Part shown: positions 19,260 through 28,041 of the stretch, one piece after another
Numbering within the stretch: the first letter of the stretch is position 1
Layout: each line of letters starts with the position of its first letter
Assembly: GCA_003222635.1 (NCBI GenBank)
Contig: QHWQ01000327.1
Location: forward strand, 1 to 46,183
Source of the DNA: Acidobacteriota bacterium
GTDB taxonomy: Bacteria; Acidobacteriota; Vicinamibacteria; Vicinamibacterales; UBA2999
DNA: 46,183 bases
Direction of reading: 5' to 3'
Program-made: the position numbers and the translations under genes
The notes under the pieces: generated by a model
Told to the model about the DNA's origin: nothing
What the model saw: only the letters and a program-made list of their open reading frames with translations
The model's database searches: none

Positions 19260-19280
19260 CGCTGTCCCGACTATTAGACC

Positions 19281-20341
19281 TCAGATCACGCCGAGCGATC
19301 GCCCCACTTTCGCAAACGCATCGAGCGCAAACTGCAGCTCATCCCGCGTATGCGTGGCCGTGACAATCGTGCGCACGCGCGCTTTGTCGCGTGCAACGGT
19401 GGGAAAACCGATGCCCTGCGCAAACACGCCCTCCTGGAACAGCGTGTCGGACAGCTTCATCGCCAGCGCCGCCTCGCCGACGATCACCGGCGTGATGGGA
19501 CTGTCGCTGACGCCGGTGTTGAAGCCGAGCGCCTGCAGGCCGCTCTTGAAGAAGCGCGTGTTCTCCCACAGCCGCTCGATGAGTTGCGGTTCGCCTTCGA
19601 GCACGTCAATCGCCGCAAGGCAGGCCGCGGCGACCGCCGGCGGATGCGACGTCGAGAAGAGAAACGGCCGCGCGCGGTGATGCAGGAACTCGATGAGCGC
19701 TTTCGAGCCGGCGACATACCCGCCAAGCGCGCCGATCGCCTTCGACAGCGTGCCGACCTGAATGTCCACGCGCCCGTGCATCTGGAAATGATCGACGGTG
19801 CCCCGGCCGCTGTGATGATCAGCCGGCGCCGATCGCGCGGCAGTTCCTGCACGATCGCGCGCGCGGCCTCGACGTCGCGATGCGGAAACACTTTGATCGT
19901 CGCGCGGCTCAACCTGGCGCCGTCGATGATGCTCGCGTGATTCAGCTCATCCGAGATGATGAAGTCGTCCTTGCCCAGCACGGACGACACCGTTCCGGCG
20001 TTCGCCGCGAAGCCGCTCTGAAAGACGACGGTGGCCTCGGTCTTCTTGAACTCCGCGAGCCGGTGTTCGAGCTGCATGTGGATGTCCATCGTGCCGGCGA
20101 TGGTGCGGACCGAGCCCGATCCGACGCCAAGCGTTCGCGTCGCCTCGAGCGCCGCTTCCCGCAGCTTCGGGTGCGTCGTCAGGCCGAGGTAGTTGTTCGA
20201 CGAGAGATTGACGACCTCAGCGTGGTCGAACAAGGTGTGGGCCTTCTGCTCACCGTCGAGGATGCGAAGGTGGCGATAGAGGCCTTGCGATTTGAGTGAA
20301 TCGAGTTCGTCGGAAAGATAGCGGAGCGGATCGGGGCGCAC
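19281..20341 (-). pseudogene. Kbl/BioF-type PLP-dependent acyltransferase, internally deleted and frameshifted
   Basis: Alpha-oxoamine synthase, most like 2-amino-3-ketobutyrate CoA ligase (Kbl), which works with threonine dehydrogenase in threonine breakdown. The N-terminal frame from GTG 20341 shows NLSSNNYLGLTTHPKLREAA, GSGSVRTIAGTMDIH and [15 protein letters not shown]. The second frame, to the stop at 19281, shows [20 protein letters not shown] with the PLP lysine and [14 protein letters not shown]. At about 19800 the sequence passes from RRRLIIT to [17 protein letters not shown] with a frame change; the block with TDGVFSMDGD and the PLP-contacting VDDAHASG (about 42 codons) is missing. 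It cannot work as written. No tdh gene is seen here. It sits 18 bp after the DUF5658 gene and 21 bp before the M1 gene. Confidence 0.82.
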
Positions 20342-20359
20342 CGCCCGATCTTATCGCCC

Positions 20360-20722
20360 TCAATAAAAGAGAATGAGGGCCCAGGGTAAAACCGCGGCGA
20401 TCACATAAAAGGCGGCAAGCACCGCGACGGCGGCGTGTGTGCCACGCAGGTGAAGGCCGATGCCAAGGGAGGCGGCGACGAACTTTGCCATCATCAGCGC
20501 CGTCCCGTGGCCCAGATGCGCCATCAGCGCGGCGAGCAGCGGGTTGGCTTCGATGCCAGTGCCGAACGTCATGACGCCCATGTAAGTGAACGCGCCGTCG
20601 AACACCTGACAGAGGAGAAACACCACCAGGACGACGTTCCCGAACAGCAACGGCCGAGGTGGCCGCCTCCATACTTTCGGAACGCCAGTTCCGAATACAG
20701 ACTCTGCGTTGGCGTACGCCAT
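20360..20722 (-). CDS. Small membrane protein, DUF5658-like
   Basis: A 120-residue membrane protein with about three to four helices. The segment CQVFDGAFTYMGVMTFGTGIEANPLLAALM, seen across helix 1 and the following loop, is characteristic of the DUF5658 family (D-x-x-x-T-x(n)-G-x-E-x-N-P), whose function is unknown. The second half (GTALMMAKFVAASLGIGLHL and AVLAAFYVIAAVLPW) is hydrophobic. ATG 20722 is chosen over 20737, which would add five residues. It lies 36 bp after the GT-C-like gene in the same run, suggesting a role near that protein. Confidence 0.7.
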   Translation of the reverse strand: MAYANAESVFGTGVPKVWRRPPRPLLFGNVVLVVFLLCQVFDGAFTYMGVMTFGTGIEANPLLAALMAHLGHGTALMMAKFVAASLGIGLHLRGTHAAVAVLAAFYVIAAVLPWALILFY

Positions 20723-20758
20723 GTTCCTGGCGCACACATCCTCAAAGTGTGTGCCGGA

Positions 20759-22705
20759 CTACGGCAACGCCAGAAGGACGTCAGAGCCCTCGCGGAACAT
20801 TTCGGTGGCGCCGGCGTCACGAAGCGTCGCCGCCGTGTCACGGCCCTCCGTGTCCAGGTACGCATCCTCGTGGACGATGACGTGCGTGGCACCAAGCTCC
20901 CGAAGTATCGCGAGCGAGACGTCCGGGTGGCGGGGGATTTCGTTCAGCGCCACGATCGCGCGGCCGTAATGCAGCGGGAAGAAGCCGCTGTAGCCGTTGA
21001 CGAGCGGCCGCCAGCGGTCGATCGAGTAGTACATCGCGCGCAGGTCGTAGTCGGGCTGGCCGAGCGGCAGGTCGGCGAGCACGGCGTCCGCGGGAAGGCC
21101 GCTGACGGCCCTGTAGACTCCGGGTGCGCGCGCCGGGCGCTCGAGGCGCGCCGCCGGCATCTTGAAGCCGCGTATCGGCGACAGGCCGTTGACCGTGAAC
21201 GGCGAGGCGCCCGCTTCGAAGAGAAACGCCGCCACCAGCACGGCGAGCGTGACGAGGCCGTAGCGACGCCGCCCGAGCACCGCGGCGCCAAATGAGGCGA
21301 GCACTGTGAGCATCAGCACGACGACCATCGCGAAGCGTGCAGGCACGCGAAGACCTTCGAAGCCCGGAACGTAGTTCCACAAGAAGCGGTACGGCGATGC
21401 GAGGTCGAGCGGGCGTCCGAGCACCTGCGGCGCCGGCCCGAGCGATAGCCACATCGCGGCGAGCAGCGCGAGCAGGAAGAAGCCGCGCGATCGCATGAAC
21501 GCGGCCGCGCGGGCGCGCAACGCCGGCGAGAGCCACAGCGCAACCGCGTACGCGATCCCGCCCCGCAGCAGCAGCTGCGTCGCGTCGCCAAGCCGTACGT
21601 CGAACAGCCAGAGATTGAGCGTCAGCCGCCTGAAGATGATCACCGCCGCGGCTGCGATGAAATGTCCCCACGCCAGCACGTAGAACAGTTCGCCGGCCCA
21701 CCTTCGCCCCGCGGGCTGCGGCGGGCGAGCGCGGGAACCACACACAAGACCTATCAACGCAAGCAGAACCGGCACGACGCCAGGGAAGAGCTCCCCTTCG
21801 GGTTTCACGAAGACATCCGCGATCCGCGATCCCCAGAAGCGCTGCGCGGTTGACGCCGTTGCATACGAATAGACATCCGCCGACAGCCGCGTTGTCTCGC
21901 TCAGCGAGCGCGTGAGCTGCAGATCACGGCTGACACGCACGTACGGCAGGACGAAAGGCGCCACGATCAGGGCCGCGATAACGGCGGCGACGCTCAACGA
22001 CACCCACGCGCGGCGATCCTTCACTCGTCCAGCACGCCACAGTTCCCAGACGACATACGCCGCGGCAAACGGCGAGAAGTAGAGGAGGTAATAGCCGCAC
22101 GAGAGACCCTGGAGGACGACCGATGCTGTCGCGCCGGCGAGCGCGCGCGTGCGTCCGCCCACGGCCCAGCGCCTGAAGCCGTAGAGCGCCAATGGCATCC
22201 ACTGCGACGAGAGCACCTGCAGGTGCGACGCCTGCGGCACCCGGTAAGGCGCGAACGCGAACACAAGGCCGCCGACCAACGCGGCTGCCGTGTTGCCTGT
22301 CAGCTCGCGCGCGAAGAGGAACATGCCGAGGCCGGAGAGGACGAACGTCGAAAGGAACAGCAGGTTGTAGCAGAGGATCGGATTCTTCGTCAGCGCGTAG
22401 ATTGGAAACACCTGCAGCGCCTGCGGCACCAGATGTTCGGAGTAGGCGAGCGTCAGCGGCGCCGGGTGAAAGATGTTGGCGTCGAAGAAGTGCTGGAGGT
22501 GTGAGTAGTGCCCGAAGAAGATTCCGCGGAGCTGCTCGCAGTCCCACGCCAGAATCCACATGTTGAGGATCGAGTCGCCGAGGTCCCACGCCACGTCGCG
22601 CGCGATGCCGCGGGCGAGCGGCCACGTCATCACGACGGCGATGACGGTGTACGCGACCGTCGCGTACGACGCGCGTCCCTGCCCCGAGCCCGGTCGAGGG
22701 GTCAT
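20759..22705 (-). CDS. Polytopic GT-C-like membrane protein (putative glycosyltransferase)
   Basis: A 648-residue protein with many transmembrane helices and a soluble C-terminal part. Near the N-terminus, TWPLARGIARDVAWDLGDS followed by ILNMWILAWDCEQL places acidic residues in the first periplasmic loop, as in GT-C glycosyltransferases that use lipid-linked sugars. The C-terminal region (VLADLPLGQPDYDLRAMYYS, RELGATHVIVHED) is typical of large uncharacterised membrane proteins of this group. Donor and acceptor are unknown. ATG 22705 overlaps the AI-2E gene stop by 4 bp (ATGA), so translation is likely coupled. Confidence 0.78.
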   Translation of the reverse strand: MTPRPGSGQGRASYATVAYTVIAVVMTWPLARGIARDVAWDLGDSILNMWILAWDCEQLRGIFFGHYSHLQHFFDANIFHPAPLTLAYSEHLVPQALQVFPIYALTKNPILCYNLLFLSTFVLSGLGMFLFARELTGNTAAALVGGLVFAFAPYRVPQASHLQVLSSQWMPLALYGFRRWAVGGRTRALAGATASVVLQGLSCGYYLLYFSPFAAAYVVWELWRAGRVKDRRAWVSLSVAAVIAALIVAPFVLPYVRVSRDLQLTRSLSETTRLSADVYSYATASTAQRFWGSRIADVFVKPEGELFPGVVPVLLALIGLVCGSRARPPQPAGRRWAGELFYVLAWGHFIAAAAVIIFRRLTLNLWLFDVRLGDATQLLLRGGIAYAVALWLSPALRARAAAFMRSRGFFLLALLAAMWLSLGPAPQVLGRPLDLASPYRFLWNYVPGFEGLRVPARFAMVVVLMLTVLASFGAAVLGRRRYGLVTLAVLVAAFLFEAGASPFTVNGLSPIRGFKMPAARLERPARAPGVYRAVSGLPADAVLADLPLGQPDYDLRAMYYSIDRWRPLVNGYSGFFPLHYGRAIVALNEIPRHPDVSLAILRELGATHVIVHEDAYLDTEGRDTAATLRDAGATEMFREGSDVLLALP

Positions 22706-23742
22706 GCGTGGTCGTTGTCGTTCATCAACTCTTCGAACAGCACCTGCAGGATACCAGCGGTCGGGACCGCGAGGATCGCGCCGATCACGCCGAGCAGCGA
22801 TCCGCCGATCAGCAGCGCGATGATCACGAACACCGCGCTGATGCCGACCTGACGCTGCATGATACGCGGCACGAGGATGTGGTTCTCGAGCTGCTGCTGC
22901 GCGAAGAAGAACGCGATCACGGCGAGCGCCAGCGCCGGTTTCACGGACAGCGCCACGGCGATCGCCGGCACCGCGGACAGAATCGGGCCGACGATCGGAA
23001 TCATCTCGCCCACGCCGGCGATCAGCGCGAGCACATAGAAAAACGGCACCCCCATCAGCCAGAGGCCGAGCGCCGCGGTGCTGCCGATGACGCCGCCCAG
23101 CAGCAGCTGGCCGCCGAGCCACGCGCTCACCTTGTTGGTGACGCGGCGGCAGGCGTCTTCCACCTGGCCGCGCTTCTCGCGCGGAAACAGCCGCACGAAC
23201 ACGTTGACCAGGCCGCTGCTGTCCACCAGCAGGTAGAACGCGAGCACGAGGATGGTGATGACGCCGAAGACGCCGCCGACGAATCCGACGGCGGCGCCGA
23301 CGATGAGGCCGATCGTGTCCTGCGCGCCGCCGCCGCCGGCGGTCTGCTGCACGGCTTCCTGCGCGGTGATCTCACGCGTCAGCAGGCCGCGGTTGATCAG
23401 CCACTGCTGCCCCTGATGCAGCAGCCGCGGAAACTCCATCAGGAGCTCGCGCGCCTGCATGACGATCGGCGGGATGACGAGAATGCCGATGACGACAATC
23501 ACGCCGATGAGGAACAGGTAGATGACGAGGATCGCCGCCCAGCGCGGGACCTGCTGGCGGAGGAGCCGCTTCCGTTCGACGGCGTTGACGACGGGCGACA
23601 GCCCGATGGCGACGAGCGCGCTGATGTAGACGAGCATCAGCGCATCGCGCACTTCCCAGAGCGCCCAGCCGATGAAGACGGTCAGCGCGAGGCTGACCAG
23701 GGCGTAGCGGATGAGCGCGCGCGGCGAGTCGGAGGCGCTCAC
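22702..23742 (-). CDS. AI-2E family transporter (PerM/TqsA-like)
   Basis: A 346-residue inner-membrane protein of the AI-2E/UPF0118 family. The N-terminal helices precede a long amphipathic region (IPPIVMQARELLMEFPRLLH), then come the family's conserved C-terminal motifs GVPFFYVLALIAGVGEMIPI, VGPILSAVPAIAVAL, QQLENHILVPRIMQRQVG and GGSLLGVIGAILAVPTAGIL. Members have been linked to export of signals or ions; the substrate here is unknown. The GTG start at 23742 overlaps the aminotransferase stop by 4 bp (GTGA). The protein appears complete. Confidence 0.9.
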   Translation of the reverse strand: MSASDSPRALIRYALVSLALTVFIGWALWEVRDALMLVYISALVAIGLSPVVNAVERKRLLRQQVPRWAAILVIYLFLIGVIVVIGILVIPPIVMQARELLMEFPRLLHQGQQWLINRGLLTREITAQEAVQQTAGGGGAQDTIGLIVGAAVGFVGGVFGVITILVLAFYLLVDSSGLVNVFVRLFPREKRGQVEDACRRVTNKVSAWLGGQLLLGGVIGSTAALGLWLMGVPFFYVLALIAGVGEMIPIVGPILSAVPAIAVALSVKPALALAVIAFFFAQQQLENHILVPRIMQRQVGISAVFVIIALLIGGSLLGVIGAILAVPTAGILQVLFEELMNDNDHA

Positions 23743-24977
23743 GCCTGCTGCAGATACCGGCGCGTAAACGCGGCGATATCGGCGTAGATCGAGCGGAGCT
23801 CGTTCGGGTCGGCGAGATAGACGATGCGGAACGATCCCGCCTCGGGCGGCATGCCGAAGCCCGATCCGTAGACGCAGAGAATGCCCGTCTCGCGCAGCAG
23901 CCCGAGCACGTAGTCTTCGTCCGTGCGTCCCGGCGGCAGCGTGACCATCGGCATCGCGTAGAACGCCGCGTGCGGCTGGTAGCAGCGGATCCCGGGAATG
24001 GCGTTGAGCGATTCGGCGGTGATGCGCGCCCGCTCGGCGAGCGCCTGCCGGAACGTGACCTGATGCGAGCGGTCACCGGTCAGCGCGGCGACGACGCCGT
24101 ACTGCATCGGTCCGGGGCTGCACAGCCGTCCGTCCGCGAGCTTCTTCATCGCCGCGAGCGCGTCGTTGAGCCGCGGCGTCTGACCGACGGCGAGCCAGCC
24201 CGCGCGCCATCCGGGAGCAAGGTACGCCTTCGACAGGCTCGAGAGCGAAATGACGGGCGCGTCGCGGTCGAGGGTGCCGAGCAGCGGCACCGGACCATCG
24301 AAGCCGAGGTCGCCGTACACCTCGTCGGCTAGGATCGTCAGGTTGTGTTCGTCGGCGATCTCGAGCAGCCCGCGCCGCACCGACGGCGGATACACGGCGC
24401 CGGTCGGATTGTTCGGGTCGATCGTGACGAGCACGCGCGTGCGCGGCGTGATGAGACTGCGCAGGTGATCGAGATCCGGCTGCCAGTCGTGCTTCGGATC
24501 CGTCCGGTAGTAGCGCGCCTCGCCGCCAATCCTGGCGATCACGGCCGTGTAGAGCGGATAGGTCGGCAGCGGCACGAGCACCTCGTCGCCGATGTCGACG
24601 AGCGCGTTCAAGGCGAGATCGATCCCTTCGGAGGTGCCCGTGGTGATCAGCACGCGATCGGGACCCGTCGGAATCCCCTTGGCCGTATAGTCCGCGGCGA
24701 CGGCTTCGCGCGCCGGCAGAATCCCCGGCGACGGCAGATAGCCGTTGTGACCGTCGCGCATCGCCCGCACCGCCGCTTCGATGAGATGCGCCGGCGTCTG
24801 GAAGCCGAACGCCACCGGGTCGCCGATATTGAGGTAGCGCACGCGCATGCCACGGGCCTCGACGGCCCGCGCTTCCGCGACGATGTTGCGAATCGCGTAG
24901 GAGAACCGGTTCACCCGTGAGGCGACTGGAATCGGTTTGGCGGCGCGCGAGATCTGCATCAGTGGTCCGTTCCCCAT
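23739..24977 (-). CDS. PLP-dependent aminotransferase class I/II (AlaA/AspC-like)
   Basis: Fold-type I aminotransferase of 412 residues. Visible motifs are YLNIGDPVAFGFQTP, HNGYLPSPGILPAREAVAA, TTGTSEGIDLALNAL, TIDPNNPTGAVY, LADEVYGDLGFDG, and the PLP lysine in SLSSLSKAYLAPGWRAGW. These resemble alanine/aspartate-type enzymes that transfer an amino group between amino acids and 2-oxoglutarate or pyruvate. The exact substrate is not decided by sequence. ATG 24977 is used; ATG 24959 (MQISRAAKPIP) would also suit the family. It heads a minus-strand run of six genes and is divergent from the VWFA gene across an AT-rich gap. Confidence 0.88.
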   Translation of the reverse strand: MGNGPLMQISRAAKPIPVASRVNRFSYAIRNIVAEARAVEARGMRVRYLNIGDPVAFGFQTPAHLIEAAVRAMRDGHNGYLPSPGILPAREAVAADYTAKGIPTGPDRVLITTGTSEGIDLALNALVDIGDEVLVPLPTYPLYTAVIARIGGEARYYRTDPKHDWQPDLDHLRSLITPRTRVLVTIDPNNPTGAVYPPSVRRGLLEIADEHNLTILADEVYGDLGFDGPVPLLGTLDRDAPVISLSSLSKAYLAPGWRAGWLAVGQTPRLNDALAAMKKLADGRLCSPGPMQYGVVAALTGDRSHQVTFRQALAERARITAESLNAIPGIRCYQPHAAFYAMPMVTLPPGRTDEDYVLGLLRETGILCVYGSGFGMPPEAGSFRIVYLADPNELRSIYADIAAFTRRYLQQA

Positions 24978-25008
24978 CTTACGCTTTTACACTAACTCAG
25001 CAGTAATT

Positions 25009-25025
25009 CATGTAACAATTACATG
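25009..25025. promoter_or_regulatory. Candidate operator: perfect 7-bp inverted repeat in an AT-rich divergent gap
   Basis: CATGTAA and TTACATG are exact reverse complements separated by CAA. The site lies between the aminotransferase start (24977) and the VWFA gene, in the least GC-rich stretch of the neighbourhood, where both promoters should be. No regulator for it is evident in the window. Confidence 0.4.
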
Positions 25026-25124
25026 CAACTGCTCAACGTATCGGACGGCGCTCACAAGAACCGTAGCAATCATTGGAACTTTGCTACGGTCTCGACTGGC
25101 AAGGGCATTGATTATGTCCGCGGC

Positions 25125-26090
25125 GTGACGCGGCTCCCGCTCGCACTCCTCGTGTCTACGACGATCCTCGCAGGCCCCGCGGGCGTTTCCGCGCAGGGTT
25201 CGTCCTCGTCTGCGACCCCGGTCTCGCAAACGCCTGCCGGCACGTTCAAGTCCGGCGTCGAGCTGGTCACGGTGACCGCGGCGGTTCGTGACGCGCGGGG
25301 CCGCGTCGTTCGCGACCTGAAGAAGTCCGATTTCGTCGTCGTCGATTCGGGTTTCTCGCGGCCCATCCAGGACTTCTACGCGGGTGACTCGGCCGTCAGC
25401 GTCGCCATCCTGCTCGACATCAGCGGCAGCATGGGCGTCGGCGGCAACATGGATCGCGCGCGCGAGGCCGTGCGGCTGGTCCTCGCGCATCTGCAGACGC
25501 GCGGCGACGAGGCCGCGCTCTACACGTTCGATTCGAAGCTTCAGGAAGTCGTCCCTTTCACCACGGACCTGAACCGCATCCGCGCGCTGAGCCTGGCAGG
25601 CCGTCCGTGGGGGCTGACGTCGCTCTATGACGCGGTCGCGGCGACGGCGCGGTCGGTGGGGGAGAGGGCAAACCGGCATCGCGCCGTGCTCGTCATCACT
25701 GATGGAGTGGATACGGGCAGCACGATGAAAGCTCCGGAGGTTTCGGGCGTCGCCAGCTCCATTGACGTGCCCGTGTATCTCCTGACGGTCGTCAACCCTC
25801 TCGATCATCCGGGCGGCCAGCTGTCCGTCGTCGGCACGGCCGGCAACGAGCAGACCGACATCGGGACGCTGTCGGACCTGGCGCGCTGGACGGGAGGGGA
25901 CATGCGCATCTGCAGCATGCCCGAGCACACGCTCGCCGCGGTTGACGATTTGTTTGGCGAGCTGCGTTATCAGTACCTCATCACCTTCGAGCCGGGTCTC
26001 GTTCCTGGTTGGCACCCGCTCGAGATTCGGATCCAGAAGAAGAACCTTGTCGTGCACGCGCGAGGCGGCTACATGGCCGCGGCGCGCTAG
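25125..26090 (+). CDS. Secreted VWFA-domain protein of the acidobacterial type
   Basis: An exported protein of about 321 residues. A signal peptide (TRLPLALLVSTTILAGPAGVSA) precedes FKSGVELVTVTAAVRDARGR and VRDLKKSDFVVVDSG, an opening typical of VWFA-related acidobacterial proteins (TIGR03436 type). The VWA domain carries the metal-ion site DISGS at residues 98-102, plus LYTFDSKLQEVVPFTTDL, GLTSLYDAVAATAR and VLVITDGVDTGS. It probably binds proteins at the cell surface. GTG 25125 is preferred because it begins the signal peptide; ATG 25023 is in frame and would add 34 residues overlapping the palindrome. The OmpA-family gene follows after 24 bp. Confidence 0.85.
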   Translation: MTRLPLALLVSTTILAGPAGVSAQGSSSSATPVSQTPAGTFKSGVELVTVTAAVRDARGRVVRDLKKSDFVVVDSGFSRPIQDFYAGDSAVSVAILLDISGSMGVGGNMDRAREAVRLVLAHLQTRGDEAALYTFDSKLQEVVPFTTDLNRIRALSLAGRPWGLTSLYDAVAATARSVGERANRHRAVLVITDGVDTGSTMKAPEVSGVASSIDVPVYLLTVVNPLDHPGGQLSVVGTAGNEQTDIGTLSDLARWTGGDMRICSMPEHTLAAVDDLFGELRYQYLITFEPGLVPGWHPLEIRIQKKNLVVHARGGYMAAAR

Positions 26091-26114
26091 TTGGTGGTCT
26101 TAGGAGGAAAGTCA

Positions 26115-26804
26115 ATGCGTAAGAGCCTTATTGCAGCATCGTTGCTGTCACTCACTGTGGCGATGGCCCCGGCATGCGCCACGAAGAAATACGTTCGTAC
26201 CGAAGTGGGGAACGTCAACTCGAAGGTGGACACGCTGAGCAGCACCGTCGAGCAGACGCAGTCGCGCGTGCAGCAGGACGAGGCGCGCATCGGCCAGGTC
26301 GATCAGAAGGCCGAGGCGGCCGGCACCGCGGCGCAGACGGCGCAGAACACTGCCAACCAGGCGCAGCAGGCGGCGCGTCAGGTGGATACCAAGGTCGATC
26401 GCGTGCAGGCCGATCTGTCGGCCAACATCGCGGCGGGCCGCAAGCTTGTCTATGAGGTCACCCTGAGCGAAGACCAGGGGAACTTCAAGTTCGGCAAGAC
26501 CGACCTTCCGGACGAAGCGAAGGCGCGGATCGATCAGGTGGTCAGCCAGCTCAAGGGCGAGGCGGGCAAGGACATCTACATCGAGATCGAGGGGCACACC
26601 GACAACGTCGGCTCGAAGGAGCTGAACTACGAGCTCGGTCTCGAGCGCGCGGAAGCGGTGAAGCGGTATCTCTACGCGCAGCACCAGATTCCGCTGCACA
26701 AGATCAGCGTGATCAGCTACGGCGAAGAGAAGCCGGTCTCGCCGAACAACACGCGTGACGGCCGCGCGCAGAACCGCCGCGTCGTCATTCGCGTCCTGTC
26801 GTAG
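26115..26804 (+). CDS. OmpA-family envelope protein with N-terminal coiled coil
   Basis: A 229-residue exported protein. An N-terminal signal ends near MAPACATKKYVR, where Cys could be a lipid-modified residue although the lipobox is weak. A long Ala/Gln/Val-rich coiled coil follows (about 25-105), resembling Lpp. The C-terminal OmpA domain (about 115-228) binds peptidoglycan: IEIEGHTDNVGSKELNYELG, LERAEAVKRYLY and NTRDGRAQNRRVVIRVL. The start is firm: AGGAGG at 26102-26107 is 7 nt before ATG 26115. It lies 24 bp after the VWFA gene and both probably act at the outer membrane. Confidence 0.93.
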   Translation: MRKSLIAASLLSLTVAMAPACATKKYVRTEVGNVNSKVDTLSSTVEQTQSRVQQDEARIGQVDQKAEAAGTAAQTAQNTANQAQQAARQVDTKVDRVQADLSANIAAGRKLVYEVTLSEDQGNFKFGKTDLPDEAKARIDQVVSQLKGEAGKDIYIEIEGHTDNVGSKELNYELGLERAEAVKRYLYAQHQIPLHKISVISYGEEKPVSPNNTRDGRAQNRRVVIRVLS

Positions 26805-26822
26805 GATCGCGTCCATCTGCCG

Positions 26823-26880
26823 GGTCCGGAAGGACCAGGCCTGCACTACCGAAGGCGTCCGAAATCGACGGGCGCCTTCG
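26823..26880. terminator. Two hairpins between convergent genes
   Basis: GGTCC-GGAA-GGACC (26823-26836) lies 18 bp after the OmpA stop. CGAAGGCGTCCG (26850-26861) pairs with CGGGCGCCTTCG (26869-26880) with one G-T mismatch; it covers the last codons of the converging gene. Neither has a T-run, but the position suits bidirectional termination or transcript-end protection. Confidence 0.45.
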
Positions 26881-27490
26881 CCGCTTCCTTTCCTTTTTCC
26901 CCGATCGACATCACATAGGTGCCGCGCGGATCGAGCCCTCGTCCGTCGAACACCGCGACGACGAGTCCGCCGGATGGCGCCTGGCCGTTTTGCGCGGCGG
27001 TGCCGCCGGCGGCGTACGGATACGGAAACGTGCCGGAGATTCGCGGACCGAATCGCGGCATGCGAGCGATCGTGATGGGCTGAATGGCCGTGCCTGCCGC
27101 TGTCAGCAGCGTCACGGTGAACTCGGGGACCCCGACGTAGTTGTTCAGCGGATGAAATGTCAGATCAGCGACGAGGTCGACGCGCGACGGGTTGTCGCCA
27201 AGCGTCGCGATGGCTTCGCGCTGTCCATAGAGCCGCTCGCCGGCGCGCGCGCGCGCTTCGGCGTCGAGGACGTTGCGGCGGAAGGGCGTGACGACCTCGA
27301 CGTAGTCGACGGGCGGCTGCATCACGTCCACGTGATAGGGCGCGTGGAAGCGCGTTCGCGCGTCGTCAATGCGGCTGCTGCCAATCTGGATCGCCTCCGC
27401 AAGCGACTGCGGATCGAGCGCCTGGTCGAAGGCCGCCAGCACTGCGGTCGACGCAAGCACTGCCGCGGCAACGATGCCCGTGCGTTCCAT
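26846..27490 (-). CDS. Exported protein of unknown function
   Basis: A 214-residue protein with an N-terminal signal (GIVAAAVLASTAVLAAF). The mature part is soluble-looking and beta-rich (HVDVMQPPVDYVEVVTPFRR, RVDLVADLTFHPLNNYVGVP, GGLVVAVFDGRGLDPRGTYV). I do not recognise a family. ATG 27490 is chosen because it begins the signal peptide; an upstream ATG at 27508 adds six residues. It lies 35 bp after the CHRD gene in the same direction and converges with the OmpA gene. Confidence 0.6.
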   Translation of the reverse strand: MERTGIVAAAVLASTAVLAAFDQALDPQSLAEAIQIGSSRIDDARTRFHAPYHVDVMQPPVDYVEVVTPFRRNVLDAEARARAGERLYGQREAIATLGDNPSRVDLVADLTFHPLNNYVGVPEFTVTLLTAAGTAIQPITIARMPRFGPRISGTFPYPYAAGGTAAQNGQAPSGGLVVAVFDGRGLDPRGTYVMSIGEKGKEAAKAPVDFGRLR

Positions 27491-27525
27491 GACCGCATGG
27501 TAGCGCACGGGCGAAGCAGAGCTGC

Positions 27526-27890
27526 CTACTGTGCTGGGAAGACCGGGGTATTTGGATCGGCCACGGACAGCTGGCCGCGAATCTCGCCGCCGGGGAAAGC
27601 CGAGGTGTGGATGTTGACGTACGCGTTGCCGCCGGCAATCGCCTGCAGCGCGTCGCCGAACGTGCGGATGCCGATCTCCGGCCGCGCGTGGAATGCGGGG
27701 CCGTCGTGCACGCGGAACTGGAGCGTGAAATCACCGGTCCGGCCGCTGCCGATTGGAAAGTCGATCACCACGGGACCAGACACGCCTTTCGGGCCGACAT
27801 GGATGTGCGAGGCGGTCGAGCCGTTCGGCAGGTTGAAGACGCGCAGGGTCACCGCGATTTCCTCGCTGGTGGCGACTTCGGCCTTCGCAT
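27526..27890 (-). pseudogene. CHRD-domain protein, N-terminus lost by frameshift/deletion
   Basis: CHRD domains are secreted beta-rich modules of unknown ligand. The conserved second half is clear: GSTASHIHVGPKGVSGPVVI and AYVNIHTSAFPGGEIRGQL. The N-terminus is wrong: ATG 27890 has a strong AAGGAGA site (complement of 27896-27902), but its frame (MRRPKSPP) stops after about 13 codons and is not the CHRD frame. The CHRD frame itself opens from a GTG at 27930 giving MLGSRSNQLQGENDAKAE, with no signal peptide. The signal peptide and first strands expected for the family are absent. A deletion just after the first few codons explains this best. Confidence 0.6.
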
Positions 27891-28041
27891 CGTTCTCTCC
27901 TTGAAGTTGATTCGAGCGGCTGCCAAGCACAGCAGAAAACAGACCAGGCTCGATCGACGACAGATCAACGAGATAGCCCGTGATCCGCGCGTAAAGACCT
28001 TACGCGGGCCGAAAACGCTTTCGTCGGGCTAGACTGGCCGC

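Noticed and set aside
16635-19277. 880-codon open frame opposite the M1 peptidase
   Set aside because: It is an antisense shadow produced by GC-rich codon use; its translation is Arg/His/Val-rich low-complexity sequence with no family features, while the opposite strand has a signal peptide and intact zinc motifs.
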